Below are positions 19,595-33,837 of a DNA stretch of 64,000 nt, piece by piece. The stretch is taken from positions 3,534,001 through 3,598,000 of the forward strand of contig NZ_PHQX01000001.1 of assembly GCF_002803515.1 (NCBI RefSeq), read 5' to 3'. The notes beneath the pieces are model-generated. The model was not told the DNA's origin and did not search any database. It saw nothing but the letters and a program-made list of their open reading frames with translations. The DNA is from Stenotrophomonas lactitubi. GTDB taxonomy: Bacteria; Pseudomonadota; Gammaproteobacteria; Xanthomonadales; Xanthomonadaceae. Position 1 is the stretch's first letter. Every line of letters starts with the position of its first letter. The position numbers were made by a program, and so were the translations under genes.

Positions 19595-20952
19595 AACGAC
19601 GCTCCTTCACCTTCCGCCTGTTCCTGCGCCTGCTGCCGGTGCTGGCGTTGTCTGCTGCGCTGCCGTGGCTGCTGGCCTACTGGATGGACCATGGCTGGGT
19701 GGTGACCACGGTCTCCACGATCATCCTGCTGTCATTGATGTGGTGGACGCTGCGCCGCGCCACCGCACCGGTGCGCTCGTTGATGCGGGCGCTGTCCGGG
19801 ACCACCAGCAGCTACCGCGACGGTGAGTACAACTTCGGCATCTACTGGCCCGGCAACGACGAACTGGGTGACCTGGTGCAGGCACACCGCGAACTGGGCG
19901 AGGTGCTGCGCGCACAGCGCCAGGGCCTGGTGCAGCGCGAACTGCTGCTGGACACCATGGTGCAGAACACACCGGTGGCAATGCTGCTGATCGCTGCCGG
20001 TGGCGATGGCATTTCCCGCGTGGTGTTCTCCAACCTGGCGGCGCGCAAGCTGCTGCACGGCGGCTGGAAGCTGGAAGGCCAGCGCATGGAAGACGTGCTT
20101 GAACAGTTGCCGGTTGAACTGCGCGATGCCATCGGCCGCGGCGGCGACAGCCTGTTCGCGGTGAAGTCGGAACACGAAGACGGCGTGGAGGGAGACGAGG
20201 ACGACGAACAGGTCTATCACCTCTCGCGCCGCGCGTTCCAGCTCAACGGCCGTCCGCATGACCTGCTGCTGGTACGCCAGCTCACTGCCGAACTGCGCCG
20301 GCAGGAAGTGCAGACCTGGAAGAAGGTGATCCGGGTGATCAGCCACGAGCTCAACAACTCGCTGGCGCCGATCGCATCGCTGGCACACTCCGGCGGCGAA
20401 CTGGTCAAGCGCGAACGCTTCGACCGGCTGCCGGAGATCTTCACCACCATTGAAGACCGCGCACGGCATCTGGAAGGCTTCATCCGGGGCTACGCACGTT
20501 TCGCCAAGCTGCCGCAGCCGCAGCTGCAGACCGTGCACTGGGCGCCGTTCCTGTCCAGCCTGTGCCAGCAGATTCCGTTCACGATGGAGCGTGAACTCGA
20601 CGAGGAGCTGAGCAGCCGGATCGACATCGCCCAGTTCGGCCAGGCCCTGCTCAACCTGCTGAAGAACGCGCACGAGGCCTGCGCCGAAGCAGATCCGCCG
20701 AACGACGACGTGCAGGTGCAGCTGACCCGGCTGCCGCAGTGGTTGCGGCTGGATGTGCTGGACCGGGGCAAGGGCATGAACGAGCAGGTGCTGCAGAATG
20801 CGCTGATGCCGTTCTATTCGACCAAGCGCAATGGCACCGGGCTGGGGCTGGCACTCACCCGCGAGATCGTCGAGGCGCACGGCGGCAGGGTATCGCTGCA
20901 GAACCGCACCGACGGCGGGCTGTGCGTGTCGATCCTGTTGCCGGTGGGGTAG
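19591..20952 (+). CDS. NtrY-like membrane sensor histidine kinase
   Basis: 453-residue kinase. Two closely spaced helices (about 12-31 and 37-54) leave almost no periplasmic loop, so the signal is probably membrane-borne or cytoplasmic. Then a HAMP-like linker, a PAS-like region (about 118-230) interrupted by an acidic stretch EHEDGVEGDEDDEQ (194-207), the dimerisation helix with phospho-His252 in VISHELNNSLAPI, and an HATPase domain with the N-box NLLKNAHEA, DRGKGM and GTGLGLALTREIV. ATGA overlap with its response regulator shows they are a pair. Confidence 0.93.
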
Positions 20953-20963
20953 GTTTGTTCTTC

Positions 20964-21501
20964 CTTCTTCTGTTGATGGCTGAAGGTTGATCATTGTTCA
21001 TGGGTGTCACTTTTCTTTTCGCGCGAAAAGAAAAGTAACCAAAAGAAACGCGCCGCCGGTCCGCGAGCCGTCGTGCTGCGCACGCCGGTACCCTGCGCTC
21101 CTCGGTCCGTCGAGGGACGGCGCGGGAACTCGCTTCGCTCAGACACCCGCGCCTCTTCGCCCTCGCCGGCCCTGCGGTGCTCGGCTCGCTTCAAGGCGGA
21201 CTCGAGAAGCAAAGCAAAAGCATCCACGCATGGCGTGGATCTACTGGGTGCAGCTGTGGGGTTTGACTTGGGGCCGCCTTGAAGCGAGCCGAGCACCGCA
21301 GGGGAATCAGGGGCGAAGAGGTGCCGATGTCTGAGCGCAGCGAGTTCGGCACCGGCCCCTGATTCGCCGAGGAGCGCAGGGCACCGATGCGCAGCATCGG
21401 CTCGCGGCCGGCGGAACGTTTCTTTTGGTTACTTTTCTTTGCGTACAAAGAAAAGTGACACCCATGAAAGATGAGCAACCATCAGCAATCAACAGAAGAA
21501 G
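20964..21501. repeat. 538-bp inverted pair of structured repeats with compensated stems
   Basis: Fills the whole gap between two convergent genes. Left and right halves are inverted copies of about 230 bp around a central segment with an ATCCACGC / GCGTGGAT hairpin (about 21222-21240). Conserved blocks are nearly identical, but the stems differ while remaining paired: GGCGCGGG/CCCGCGCC (21119-21126, 21146-21153) against GGTGCCGA/TCGGCACC (21320-21327, 21346-21353), both closing the same loop; CGAGGG/CCCTCG (21111, 21160) against GAATCAGGGG/CCCCTGATTC (21304, 21356); and CGTGC/GCACG against GATGC/GCATC around TGC. Each outer end carries an ACTTTTCTTT palindrome (21009-21036, 21431-21456). No protein is encoded. 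Confidence 0.85.
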
Positions 21502-21506
21502 CAAAA

Positions 21507-22040
21507 CTAAAGCACCCGTCGCATTGCCACCCGCAGGTGCATCGGGAATCCCAATGCGGCCTCCTCGGCCATCACCGCTCGCAAGCCCGCGCTCCACTCT
21601 GCCTCCGGCAGCACCTTGAATCCTTCGCTGGCATAGAAAGCCGCATTCCACGGAACATCGGACAACGTGGTCAGCACCGCCCCCGGATAGCCAAGCGCCT
21701 TGGCCTCGGCGAGTGCATGCCGCAGCAACGCTCGGCCATAACCACGCCGCGCGTGGCCGGGATCCACATCCATCTGCAGCACGTGGAAATCACCGTCGAG
21801 CGCACCGCCCAGCAGGTAGCCGGCGATGCTGCCATCGGCGCCGTCGATGACCCACAGCTGGTCACGCTGCAGTCCAGCCTGCAGCGTGAGCAGATCCAGT
21901 CCATGACCGGCGAACACCGGGTACGCCTCATGCCCGCGCAGCAGTTCGCCCGCACGCTGTTCGATGCGGGGCAATGCGTCGAGTTCGCCGACGCGCGGTG
22001 GCCTCGGCTCAGCTTTTCTTGATGGGACGCTGCCAGCCAT
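21507..22040 (-). CDS. GNAT-family N-acetyltransferase
   Basis: About 177 residues with the GNAT fold: acetyl-CoA loop in [16 protein letters not shown] followed by an amphipathic helix, and [12 protein letters not shown] in the last strand-helix pair. The substrate (amine, amino acid or ribosomal protein) cannot be read. The start is uncertain: ATG 22040 overlaps the last 32 bp of glmU, and the conserved domain begins only at [13 protein letters not shown], so an alternative internal start such as TTG is possible. Translation is likely coupled to glmU. Confidence 0.8.
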   Translation of the reverse strand: MAGSVPSRKAEPRPPRVGELDALPRIEQRAGELLRGHEAYPVFAGHGLDLLTLQAGLQRDQLWVIDGADGSIAGYLLGGALDGDFHVLQMDVDPGHARRGYGRALLRHALAEAKALGYPGAVLTTLSDVPWNAAFYASEGFKVLPEAEWSAGLRAVMAEEAALGFPMHLRVAMRRVL

Positions 22041-23376
22041 CGATCGTTTCCTGGCGCGCACGGGCCACGGTCAGCTTGCCGTCCGGCGCAGTGCGGGTGA
22101 TGACCGAACCTGCAGCGATCGTCGCCCCTTCACCGATCAGCACCGGCGCCACCAGCGAACTGTTGGAGCCGATGAAGGCGTTGTCACCGATGGTGGTGGT
22201 CGACTTGTTCACGCCGTCATAGTTGCAGGTGATGGTGCCCGCACCGATGTTGACCTTGCTGCCGATCACCGCATCGCCCAGGTAGGTCAGGTGGTTGGCC
22301 TTGCTGCCCACCCCCAGGGTGACTTTCTTGGTTTCCACGAAGTTGCCCACGTGCACGCCATCGGCCAGCACGGTACCGGGGCGCAGGCGCGCGAACGGGC
22401 CGATCTGTGCCGCCCCCTCGCTGACGACACCTTCGACATCGCAGTGCGCGCGCACCTCGGTGCCCGCGCCGAGCGTGACGTCCTTCAGCCGGGTGAACGG
22501 ACCGATGGTGACGCCATCGCCGAGCACCACCTTGCCTTCCAGGATCACATCGACATCGATCATCACGTCGCTGCCGACGATCACTTCACCGCGGATGTCC
22601 ACCCGCGCCGGATCCCGCACGCGCGCGCCCTGGATGCACAGCGCACGCACTGCGCGGCGTTGCCAGGCGCGTTCCAGCTGCGAGAGCTGCCATGGATCGT
22701 TCGCGCCTTCCGCGTCCTGCGCATCGGCCACCAGGGCCATCTCCGCCGGAGTGAACTCACGGGCGGCGAAGGCGAACACATCGGTCAGGTAATACTCGCC
22801 CTGTGCGTTGCTGTTGGACAGCTGTGACAGCCAACGGCGCAGCGCGGTCGACTCGGCAGTGATGATGCCGGTGTTGATGATGCGCACCCGGCGCTGTTCG
22901 TCATCGGCATCCTTCTGCTCGACGATCGCCCCCACCTTGCCTTCGGCATCGCGCAGCACGCGACCATAGCCGGTGGGATCCTCGACATCGGCGACCAGCA
23001 CGGCCAGCCGGCCCGGTTGCGCCAGCAGATCGCGCAGGGTCTGCGCACGGATCAAGGGCACATCGCCGTACAACACCAGCACCTGCGCGGCATCGGGCAC
23101 CTCCGGCATGGCCTGGGCAACGGCGTGGCCGGTACCCAGCTGCTGCGCTTGTTCAGCCCACAACAGGTCCGGCTGGTCAGCGAAGTAGTGTCGCACCTGG
23201 TCCCCACCGTGGCCGTACACCACGTGGATGGCAGCCGGCTGCAGTTCGCGCGCCGTGGCGATCACATGCGCCAGCATCGGCTGACCGGCAATCGGCTGCA
23301 GTACCTTGGGCAGCAACGACTTCATGCGCTTGCCGGCGCCAGCGGCGAGGATGATCACGTGCAGGGGTTGGGTCAT
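22009..23376 (-). CDS. glmU: Bifunctional UDP-GlcNAc pyrophosphorylase / GlcN-1-P acetyltransferase
   Basis: Carries out the last two steps to UDP-N-acetylglucosamine: acetylation of glucosamine-1-phosphate, then uridylylation. 455 residues, the normal length. The N-terminal nucleotidyltransferase domain starts [15 protein letters not shown], and the C-terminal left-handed beta-helix shows hexapeptide repeats and active-site segments such as [11 protein letters not shown] and [11 protein letters not shown]. Start ATG at 23376; the longer upstream frame has no support. The downstream GNAT gene overlaps its end. Confidence 0.97.
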   Translation of the reverse strand: MTQPLHVIILAAGAGKRMKSLLPKVLQPIAGQPMLAHVIATARELQPAAIHVVYGHGGDQVRHYFADQPDLLWAEQAQQLGTGHAVAQAMPEVPDAAQVLVLYGDVPLIRAQTLRDLLAQPGRLAVLVADVEDPTGYGRVLRDAEGKVGAIVEQKDADDEQRRVRIINTGIITAESTALRRWLSQLSNSNAQGEYYLTDVFAFAAREFTPAEMALVADAQDAEGANDPWQLSQLERAWQRRAVRALCIQGARVRDPARVDIRGEVIVGSDVMIDVDVILEGKVVLGDGVTIGPFTRLKDVTLGAGTEVRAHCDVEGVVSEGAAQIGPFARLRPGTVLADGVHVGNFVETKKVTLGVGSKANHLTYLGDAVIGSKVNIGAGTITCNYDGVNKSTTTIGDNAFIGSNSSLVAPVLIGEGATIAAGSVITRTAPDGKLTVARARQETIDGWQRPIKKS

Positions 23377-23455
23377 GGAGAGGGGCCACGCAGCGGCGGC
23401 AATCTGAGGACTGGCTGATAGGATAGCCGAGCTCTTTCCCTGCCTGACGTGAACC

Positions 23456-25462
23456 GTGAATTCCTTGAAGGAACGACTTCTCAATCTGCTGCCCTGGATG
23501 GGCCCACTCCTGCTGCTCATCGGCCTGGCCATCACGCCACTGCTCAAGAGCCTGCCATCGGGTCGCTTCGGTGAACTGGTCGCACTGGGTCTGCTGACCT
23601 GCGCCTTGGCATGGCTGATGCGACGCCTGCGTGGCTGGTCCATGGCCAGCGGCCTGGCGGTGCTCTGGATACTTCTGCTCCCCCTGTTCACCGGGGTATT
23701 TCCGCTGCTGGCAACGGTCTTGCTGCTGCTGGTTGCGATCGTGATCGGTCAGGCGCTGTTCGTGCAGCGCCCGTTGGCCCTGCAGGCGATGGCTGGCCTG
23801 TTGGGACTTTCGGCAGTGCTGGGCTGGACCCTGCTGGTTCCGATCCATTTCCGCTGGGTCTATCTGCCGGTGGGCCTTGCCGTGGTGATCTGGCGCCGTT
23901 CGCTGCTGTGGTCATCGTTGCGGGCCGGCCTGGCGCAGTGGCGGCAGTCCGTGGCGGACGCGCCGCGCAGCGCCGCTTTCGCTGTGCTGGTGGTGGGCTT
24001 GGCCAGTACCGCCTGCTGGTTGCCGACCCTGCAGTACGACGACCTCACCTACCACCTGCGCTTGCCATGGCAGTTGCTGGAACAGGGCGTCTATCAACCG
24101 GCGCCCCAGCACCAGATCTGGGCGCTGGCGCCCTGGGCGACGGATATCATCCAGGCAGTACCGCAGGTAATCGCAGGGGCTGAATCACGCGGCCCGGTCA
24201 ACGCGATCTGGCTGTTGCTGCTGGCCACGGGCGCCTGGCAGCTTGCGGCGCAGCTCGGCGCGAGCGTGCTGCTGCGCTGGCTGGCGGTTGCCATGGTAGC
24301 CAGCCTGCCGCTGACCGCCGGCCTGGCGGGTGGCATGCAGACCGAGCTGCCAACCGCTGCGGTGCTGCTCTGGATGTGTGCGCTGGCTGCCGCGCCCCGT
24401 GATGGCCGCTTGTCCAACTGGATGCTGCTGGCGGTGCTGGCCGGTGGACTGCTGGCGATGAAGTCGATGAGTGCGGTGATGGCACTCCCTGTCCTGGCCT
24501 GGGCACTGATCCGCCATCCGTGGCCGTCGTTGCCGCGCATCGGCCTGGTGCTGCTGGCAGGACTGCTGGTCGGTGGTGCCAACTATGTGTTCGCGCAGTG
24601 GATTGCTGGCAATCCGGTGCTGCCGCTGTTCAACGGCATCTTCCAGTCTCCCTACTTCGCTCCGACGAACTTCATCGACCTGAAGTACAAGATCGGCTTC
24701 GGTCCCGACCTGCCGTGGGCACTGACCTTCCATTCATCGCGCTACTTCGAATCGCACGATGGTGCGGCGGGCGTGGTCCTGATCGGCTTGGCCGGGCTGT
24801 GGCTGCTGGCCGTGCTGCGTCCGCCAACTCGCGCGGCGGCACTGGTGGCACCGGCCGTGCTGGCACTGCCGCTGTTGCCGATCCAGTACCTGCGCTACGC
24901 CTATCCTGGCATGGCATTGCTGTGCGTGGTCGCCGTGGCGTCGCTCGGCGCCGGTCCCCTGCGCCGGCCTCTCATTGGACTGCTGGTGGCGCTGTGCGTG
25001 CTCAATGTCAGCTTCCAATCCACCGGCTACTGGATGCTGCGTAGCGGAGCGTTGAAGGACACGCTGAAGGCGGCTGGCCGCGATGCTCCGTTGTTCCAGC
25101 GTTTTGCACCCGAACGCGCACTGGCCGCAGCCATCCGTGCGTCGGGTGAAGACGAGGGCACCGTGCTGCTGCTGGATCCGGATGACCCGTTCTTCGCCGA
25201 ATTCGGTACCCGTGGGCGCACGATCAGCTGGTACTCGCCCAGCCTGCAGGCGGCCGCCGCCAACGCCGAGCTGGATCCCAGCGGCAAGCGCTGGCTCGCC
25301 ATGCTGCAGCAACAGCAGGTCAGGCACGTCATCCTCCGCAGTGAAGCGCTCACACCCTCACAGAAACTCGCACTTGAGCTGGCAGGTGCCCACCTGCGCG
25401 AAGAAGCCGGCGGCCGCCAGTGGTGGAGCCTCCCGGCGCCTCCAGGAAAGCCATCGCGATGA
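23456..25462 (+). CDS. Polytopic membrane glycosyltransferase-like protein (GT-C type)
   Basis: 668 residues with about 11-13 hydrophobic helices and a soluble C-terminal part (about 530-668). The first large loop contains [19 protein letters not shown], an acidic pair in the position where GT-C (GT39/PMT/ArnT-like) enzymes place their catalytic Asp. Start is a GTG at 23456; the next in-frame ATG is at 23498. The stop overlaps the GT2 gene (ATGA) and the third gene encodes GtrA, so the set mirrors gtrABC loci in which this position is the specific glycosyltransferase acting on the periplasmic side. Acceptor (LPS, teichoic-like polymer or protein) unknown. Confidence 0.75.
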   Translation: MNSLKERLLNLLPWMGPLLLLIGLAITPLLKSLPSGRFGELVALGLLTCALAWLMRRLRGWSMASGLAVLWILLLPLFTGVFPLLATVLLLLVAIVIGQALFVQRPLALQAMAGLLGLSAVLGWTLLVPIHFRWVYLPVGLAVVIWRRSLLWSSLRAGLAQWRQSVADAPRSAAFAVLVVGLASTACWLPTLQYDDLTYHLRLPWQLLEQGVYQPAPQHQIWALAPWATDIIQAVPQVIAGAESRGPVNAIWLLLLATGAWQLAAQLGASVLLRWLAVAMVASLPLTAGLAGGMQTELPTAAVLLWMCALAAAPRDGRLSNWMLLAVLAGGLLAMKSMSAVMALPVLAWALIRHPWPSLPRIGLVLLAGLLVGGANYVFAQWIAGNPVLPLFNGIFQSPYFAPTNFIDLKYKIGFGPDLPWALTFHSSRYFESHDGAAGVVLIGLAGLWLLAVLRPPTRAAALVAPAVLALPLLPIQYLRYAYPGMALLCVVAVASLGAGPLRRPLIGLLVALCVLNVSFQSTGYWMLRSGALKDTLKAAGRDAPLFQRFAPERALAAAIRASGEDEGTVLLLDPDDPFFAEFGTRGRTISWYSPSLQAAAANAELDPSGKRWLAMLQQQQVRHVILRSEALTPSQKLALELAGAHLREEAGGRQWWSLPAPPGKPSR

Positions 25463-26505
25463 ACATCCCCCCTCCGACCAGCCCCACCACAGCGGTCCGG
25501 CCCGACGACTCGCCGCGCATTGCGGTGGTGATCCCGTGCTATCGCGTGCGCGCGCATATCCTGCAGGTCATCGCCGGCATCGGACCGGAAGTGGGCTGGA
25601 TCATCGCCGTCGATGATGCCTGTCCCGAGGCAAGCGGCGCCTGGATTCGCGAACACTGCACCGATCCGCGCGTCATCGTGGTCCATCACGAGCAGAACCA
25701 GGGAGTGGGTGGTGCCACGCTGACCGGCTACCAGCACGCGCTGCAGACACCTGCCCATGTGGTGGTCAAGCTCGACGGCGACGGGCAGATGGATGCCGGC
25801 CTGCTTCCCCGCTTTGCCAGCCCACTTCTGTCCGGCCACGCGGACTACGCCAAGGGCAACCGCTTCCATCGCGTCGGCTTCGTGCGCGGCATGCCTTGGG
25901 TGCGCCTGGCTGGCAATGCGGCGCTTTCGTTCATGACCAAGCTGTCCAGCGGATACTGGCAGATCGCTGATCCGACCAACGGCTACACGGCGATCCGCAG
26001 TGAAGTACTGCAGGAGCTGGAGCTCGAGCGGATCGCAAAGCGCTACTTCTTCGAATCGGACCTGCTGTATCACCTCAACCAGGTGCGTGCCGTGGTGATC
26101 GATGTACCGATGCGCGCCCGCTATGAAGACGAAACCAGCAGCCTGAGCCCGTTACGCATCCTTGGCCCGTTCCTGCTGGGGCATCTGCGCAATACCCTGC
26201 GTCGCCTGCTTTACAGCTACGGCATACGCGGCTTCTCGCTGGCCAGCGTAGAACTGCTGCTTGGCAGCGTCCTACTGGCCGGCGGCGGCATATTTGGCCT
26301 TTGGCGGTGGTGCCTCTCAGCCGACAGTGGTGTACCGGCCACTGCGGGTACCGTGATGATCGCCGGCCTGCCCATCATCGTGGGCATGCAGATGCTGTTG
26401 TCCTGGCTCAATTTCGATGTAGCCAGCGAACCGCGGCAACCCGTGCATCGTCTGCTTGGCGTCGAACAGGCCCTGCGCAGCGTCATCGGGAAGCCTCGGC
26501 AATGA
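25459..26505 (+). CDS. GtrB/DPM1-type family 2 glycosyltransferase
   Basis: 348-residue enzyme expected to load a sugar from a nucleotide donor onto undecaprenyl phosphate at the inner face of the membrane. GT2 motifs: VVIPCYRVRAHI, VDDACPE, the DXD-like KLDGDGQMD and FHRVGFVRG. The C-terminus has two membrane helices (about 270-290 and 305-325), typical of GtrB/ArnC enzymes. ATG at 25459 overlaps the upstream stop and its own stop overlaps gtrA, so all three are translationally coupled. Confidence 0.88.
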   Translation: MNIPPPTSPTTAVRPDDSPRIAVVIPCYRVRAHILQVIAGIGPEVGWIIAVDDACPEASGAWIREHCTDPRVIVVHHEQNQGVGGATLTGYQHALQTPAHVVVKLDGDGQMDAGLLPRFASPLLSGHADYAKGNRFHRVGFVRGMPWVRLAGNAALSFMTKLSSGYWQIADPTNGYTAIRSEVLQELELERIAKRYFFESDLLYHLNQVRAVVIDVPMRARYEDETSSLSPLRILGPFLLGHLRNTLRRLLYSYGIRGFSLASVELLLGSVLLAGGGIFGLWRWCLSADSGVPATAGTVMIAGLPIIVGMQMLLSWLNFDVASEPRQPVHRLLGVEQALRSVIGKPRQ

Positions 26506-26885
26506 CCCTCCTGCGCCAGGGCAGCGCATACATCGTCATCGGCCTGGTGCAGCTGCTGCTGGACTGGCTGGTGTTCGTGGGAAGCACCGCACTCGGGCTG
26601 CCGGTCGCTCCTGCCAACATCGTCGGCCGTTTGGCCGGCATGCTGCTCGGCTTCTGGCTCAATGGCCGCTATACCTTTGCTGCCGCCGGCCAACAGCGCC
26701 TGGGCTGGAAGCGCTTCGCGCGCTTCTTCCTGCTTTGGATTCTGCTCACCGCGGCCAGCACCCTGCTGGTGACGGCGGTCGACCATGCGGTGGGGCTGCA
26801 GTACACGTGGCTCGCCAAGCCGCTGGTGGAAGGTGGCCTGGCCCTGGTGACTTTCGTGCTGCTGCGGCACGTCGTGTACCGCTGA
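26502..26885 (+). CDS. GtrA-family membrane protein (putative lipid-linked sugar flippase)
   Basis: 127 residues with four hydrophobic helices, beginning LRQGSAYIVIGLVQLLLDWLV; the NIVGRLAGMLLGFWLNGRYTF segment is the GtrA family signature. GtrA proteins are thought to flip polyprenyl-phosphate sugar across the inner membrane. Last gene of the gtr-like trio, followed by the atp operon terminator on the other strand. Confidence 0.87.
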   Translation: MTLLRQGSAYIVIGLVQLLLDWLVFVGSTALGLPVAPANIVGRLAGMLLGFWLNGRYTFAAAGQQRLGWKRFARFFLLWILLTAASTLLVTAVDHAVGLQYTWLAKPLVEGGLALVTFVLLRHVVYR

Positions 26886-26920
26886 CCGGATGGCGGCCTG
26901 CTCCGGGCATGCGGCAGCGG

Positions 26921-26956
26921 AAAACAAACAAAAACGCCGGCATGGCAGCCGGCGTT
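26921..26956 (-). terminator. Intrinsic terminator of the atp operon
   Basis: Inverted repeat AACGCCGGC / GCCGGCGTT followed on the minus strand by a T-rich tail (TTTTTGTTTGTTTTC), about 50 bp after the atpC stop and between convergent operons. Confidence 0.85.
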
Positions 26957-27004
26957 CCTGCACTCACCCATGCCTTGCAGGCAGAGGTGTCACCTCGGCA
27001 CGGT

Positions 27005-27427
27005 TCAGTGCTTGAGGGTCTTGCGCAGGCGCTCCAGCGCCTGCAGCTGGACAACGGCTTCAGCCAGCTTCTGCTGGGCTTCGGCCACTTCCATCGCTTC
27101 GCCGCGGTTGGCCAGGATGCGCTCGGCTTCTTCCTTGGCCTTGCGGACCGAGGCTTCGTCGATGTCCTGTGCGCGGATCGCGGTGTCGGCCAGCACGGTC
27201 ACCACCTGCGGCTGCACTTCCAGGATGCCGCCGGAAATGGCGAAATCCAGCTGCTCGCCACTCGGCGTGGTCACTACCACCTTGCCCGGCTTCAGGCGGG
27301 TGATCAGCGGTGCGTGCTTGGGCGCGATGCCCAGTTCGCCCAGCTCACCGGTGGCCACGACCAGGGTCGCTTCGCCACGGAAGATTTCCTGCTCGGCGCT
27401 GACGATGTCGCAACGGATGGTGCTCAT
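27005..27427 (-). CDS. atpC: F1 ATP synthase subunit epsilon
   Basis: 140 residues. Central-stalk subunit that links gamma to the c-ring and can inhibit ATPase activity. N-terminal beta-sandwich ([39 protein letters not shown]) and a C-terminal helical hairpin rich in Glu and Ala. ATG 27427 is chosen because residues upstream in the frame are unlike the family. Last gene of atpIBEFHAGDC. Confidence 0.95.
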   Translation of the reverse strand: MSTIRCDIVSAEQEIFRGEATLVVATGELGELGIAPKHAPLITRLKPGKVVVTTPSGEQLDFAISGGILEVQPQVVTVLADTAIRAQDIDEASVRKAKEEAERILANRGEAMEVAEAQQKLAEAVVQLQALERLRKTLKH

Positions 27428-27539
27428 GTAACTCTCTTCGCTAGGGGGCGGGTCGAACCCACCGCAGGGATTCCGCAGCGGTGGGCGCAGGCCCACCCCG
27501 TGTCACGGTCGGGACGGGCGTGTGCCCGTCCCTGCCGCA

Positions 27540-29848
<2,309 letters not shown>

Positions 29849-29943
29849 CTTTTATTCCCGTGGCGCGGGGCCTGGGCCCCGCGTTGTTCAACCGTTTGAT
29901 CGTCTGGTCCAGCGGAGCATCGCTCCGCTCTACAGGACCTCGA

Positions 29944-31491
29944 TTACCAGCTGCCGGTGGTCTTGAACTCGACGATGCCCTTCTTGAAGGCACCTTCGAT
30001 GTCGTTGTCCCAACCGCCGGTGGCGTTGACCTTGCCGATCAGTTCGCCCTGGGTGTTGGCGAAGTGCGCGTGCAGGCCTTCTTCGAACGCCAGCAGCTTG
30101 CTGACCGGCACGTCGTCGAGGTAACCCTCGTTGACGGCGTAGATCGACAGCGCCTGGTTGGCGATCGACATCGGCGCGTACTGCTTCTGCTTCATCAGCT
30201 CGGTGACGCGCTGACCGCGCTCCAGCTGCTTGCGGGTGGCTTCGTCCAGGTCCGAGGCGAACTGCGCGAACGCAGCCAGCTCGCGGTACTGGGCCAGCGA
30301 GATACGGATACCGCCAGACAGCTTCTTGATGATCTTGGTCTGCGCCGAACCACCGACGCGCGACACCGAGATACCGGCGTTCACGGCCGGGCGGATGCCG
30401 GCGTTGAACAGATCGGTTTCCAGGAAGATCTGGCCGTCGGTGATCGAGATCACGTTGGTCGGAACGAACGCGGAGACGTCGCCGGCCTGGGTTTCGATGA
30501 TCGGCAGCGCGGTCAGCGAACCGGTCTTGCCGGTGACCTTGCCTTCGGTGAACTTCTCGACATATTCCTCGGACACGCGGGCAGCGCGCTCGAGCAGACG
30601 GGAGTGCAGGTAGAACACGTCACCCGGGTAGGCTTCACGGCCCGGCGGGCGCTTCAGCAGCAGCGAGATCTGGCGGTAGGCCACGGCCTGCTTGGACAGA
30701 TCGTCGTACACGATCAGCGCGTCTTCGCCGCGGTCCATGAAGTACTCGCCCATGGTGCAGCCCGAGTAGGCGCTGATGTACTGCATCGCGGCCGATTCGG
30801 ACGCGGTGGCAGCCACCACGATGGTGTGCGCCAGGGCGCCGTTCTCTTCCAGCTTGCGCACGATGTTGGCAACGGTCGAGGCCTTCTGGCCGATCGCTAC
30901 GTACACGCACTTGATGCCGGTGCCCTTCTGGTTGATCACCGCATCGATGGCCAGCGCGGTCTTGCCGGTCTGGCGGTCACCGATGACCAGCTCGCGCTGG
31001 CCACGGCCGATCGGGATCATCGAGTCGACCGACTTGTAACCGGTCTGCACCGGCTGGTCGACCGACTTGCGCCAGATCACGCCCGGCGCAACGCGCTCCA
31101 CCGGAGCGGTCAGGTCGGTGCCCAGCGGGCCCTTGCCGTCGATCGGCTCGCCGAGTGCGTTGACGACGCGGCCCAGCAGTTCCGGACCGACCGGCACTTC
31201 CAGGATGCGGCCGGTGGTCTTGGCGACGTCACCTTCGCGCACTTTCTCGTAGCCACCCAGGACCACGGCGCCGACCGAGTCGCGCTCCAGGTTCAGGGCC
31301 AGGGCGAAGGTGTTGTTCGGCAGTTCGATCATTTCGCCCTGCATCACGTCGGCCAGACCGAAGATGCGCACGATGCCGTCGGACACGCTGGTCACGGTGC
31401 CTTCGTTGCGCGATTCCGCGGCCAGCTTGACCTTCTCGATGCGGTTCTTGATCAGTTCGCTGATTTCGGAGGGGTTGAGCGTGGTTGCCAT
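29944..31491 (-). CDS. atpA: F1 ATP synthase subunit alpha
   Basis: 515 residues. Non-catalytic nucleotide-binding subunit of F1. P-loop [11 protein letters not shown] and the conserved [15 protein letters not shown] and [14 protein letters not shown] regions (the latter bearing the arginine-finger neighbourhood) are visible. ATG at 31491 ([10 protein letters not shown]); the in-frame codon two positions earlier is TTG. About 95 bp separate it from atpG. Confidence 0.97.
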   Translation of the reverse strand: MATTLNPSEISELIKNRIEKVKLAAESRNEGTVTSVSDGIVRIFGLADVMQGEMIELPNNTFALALNLERDSVGAVVLGGYEKVREGDVAKTTGRILEVPVGPELLGRVVNALGEPIDGKGPLGTDLTAPVERVAPGVIWRKSVDQPVQTGYKSVDSMIPIGRGQRELVIGDRQTGKTALAIDAVINQKGTGIKCVYVAIGQKASTVANIVRKLEENGALAHTIVVAATASESAAMQYISAYSGCTMGEYFMDRGEDALIVYDDLSKQAVAYRQISLLLKRPPGREAYPGDVFYLHSRLLERAARVSEEYVEKFTEGKVTGKTGSLTALPIIETQAGDVSAFVPTNVISITDGQIFLETDLFNAGIRPAVNAGISVSRVGGSAQTKIIKKLSGGIRISLAQYRELAAFAQFASDLDEATRKQLERGQRVTELMKQKQYAPMSIANQALSIYAVNEGYLDDVPVSKLLAFEEGLHAHFANTQGELIGKVNATGGWDNDIEGAFKKGIVEFKTTGSW

Positions 31492-31535
31492 CGTCAAGTC
31501 CTAGTGCCGGCAGCGGGGCCGGACGTTAAATGAAT

Positions 31536-32063
31536 TCAGTTAGCGAGCGCGGTCTGCAGACGGGCCAGCTTGCCCTTCAGCGAACCATCGATGACCACGT
31601 CGCCGGCGTCGATCACAGCGCCGCCGATCAGCGAGGCGTCGACCGCGGTGGCCACTTCGACCTCGCGGTTGAAGCGCTTGCGCAGCGCGGCCTTGATCGC
31701 GTCCAGCTCGGCAACCGACAGCTCGGCCGCGGAGGTCACCGTGGCCTTGACCACGTGCTCGGCCTCGGCGCGCAGCGCGTCGAACATGCCAGCGATTTCC
31801 GGCAGCAGCGGCAGACGATGCGATTCGGCAAGCACAGCCAGGAAGCGCGAGTAGGTCTCGCCGCGGGACTCCGGCGCCAGCAGGGCGACGGCGTCATCGC
31901 GACCCAGCTCCGGGTTGGCGAGCAGGGCCGCCACGCGCGGGTCGGCGGCGACGTGGGCGGAGAACGCCAAAGCGTCCGACCACGGCGCGAACGCGCCTTC
32001 GTCACGCGCGGTCGCGAAGGCGGCGCGGGCGTACGGGCGGGCAAGCGTGAGGGCCTGGCTCAT
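31536..32063 (-). CDS. atpH: F1 ATP synthase subunit delta
   Basis: 175 residues. Stator subunit joining the top of F1 to the b dimer. Helical N-terminal domain ([16 protein letters not shown], typical of the family) and a C-terminal domain ending in [20 protein letters not shown]. Starts two bases after the atpF stop. Confidence 0.95.
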   Translation of the reverse strand: MSQALTLARPYARAAFATARDEGAFAPWSDALAFSAHVAADPRVAALLANPELGRDDAVALLAPESRGETYSRFLAVLAESHRLPLLPEIAGMFDALRAEAEHVVKATVTSAAELSVAELDAIKAALRKRFNREVEVATAVDASLIGGAVIDAGDVVIDGSLKGKLARLQTALAN

Positions 32064-32065
32064 CC

Positions 32066-32536
32066 TTAAATCTCCGAGGCCAGCTCGTCGAGCAGCGCCT
32101 TGTGGGCGTTGGCGTCGATTTCGCGCTTGAGCAGCTTTTCGGCACCGGTCACGGCCAGCGCGGACACCTGCTTGCGCAGATCTTCACGGGCACGGTTGGC
32201 GGCGGCGTCGATTTCGGCCTGGGCCAGGTCCTTCTGACGGGTGGCTTCGGCAACAGCTTCGTTGCGGGCCGCGTCGACGATCTGGTTGGCACGCGCGTGG
32301 GCCTGGTCGATGATCTCGTTGGCCTTGGTGCGGGCTTCCTTCAGCGCTTCATTGACCTTGTCCTGCGCCTGGGCCAGATCTTTCTGGCTGCGGTCGGCAG
32401 CAGCGAGGCCTTCAGCGATCTTCTGCTGGCGCTCTTCGATCGCGTTCATCAGCGGCGGCCAGATCTTGGTCGCGATGAGCCAGATCAGGGCGGCAAAGGC
32501 CAGGGCCTGGGCGATGAGGGTAAAACCGATATCCAT
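32066..32536 (-). CDS. atpF: Fo ATP synthase subunit b
   Basis: 156 residues. One N-terminal membrane helix ([20 protein letters not shown]) followed by a long, highly charged coiled coil that dimerises as the peripheral stalk. Length equals the E. coli subunit. Confidence 0.95.
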   Translation of the reverse strand: MDIGFTLIAQALAFAALIWLIATKIWPPLMNAIEERQQKIAEGLAAADRSQKDLAQAQDKVNEALKEARTKANEIIDQAHARANQIVDAARNEAVAEATRQKDLAQAEIDAAANRAREDLRKQVSALAVTGAEKLLKREIDANAHKALLDELASEI

Positions 32537-32650
32537 GGGGTTCGCTCAGTCGGTTGTGACGGGATGGACGCGCCGCCACATGGGCGGCGCCTCCGAACCT
32601 TCATCCGCGACCAGGCGCCTGCGGCGCCCGGTCGTTTCGCTTTCGCTGGA

Positions 32651-33806
<1,156 letters not shown>

Positions 33807-33837
33807 GTGTCCGGAACCTTAAGTTAAATGAATTCGA

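Noticed and set aside
20991..21478. Several open frames giving peptides with KKSNQKK-like stretches
   Set aside because: They are translations of the inverted repeat element and appear on both strands symmetrically.
23456..26885. Prophage origin of the gtr-like genes
   Set aside because: No integrase, attachment-site duplication or phage gene nearby, and base composition equals that of the neighbours.
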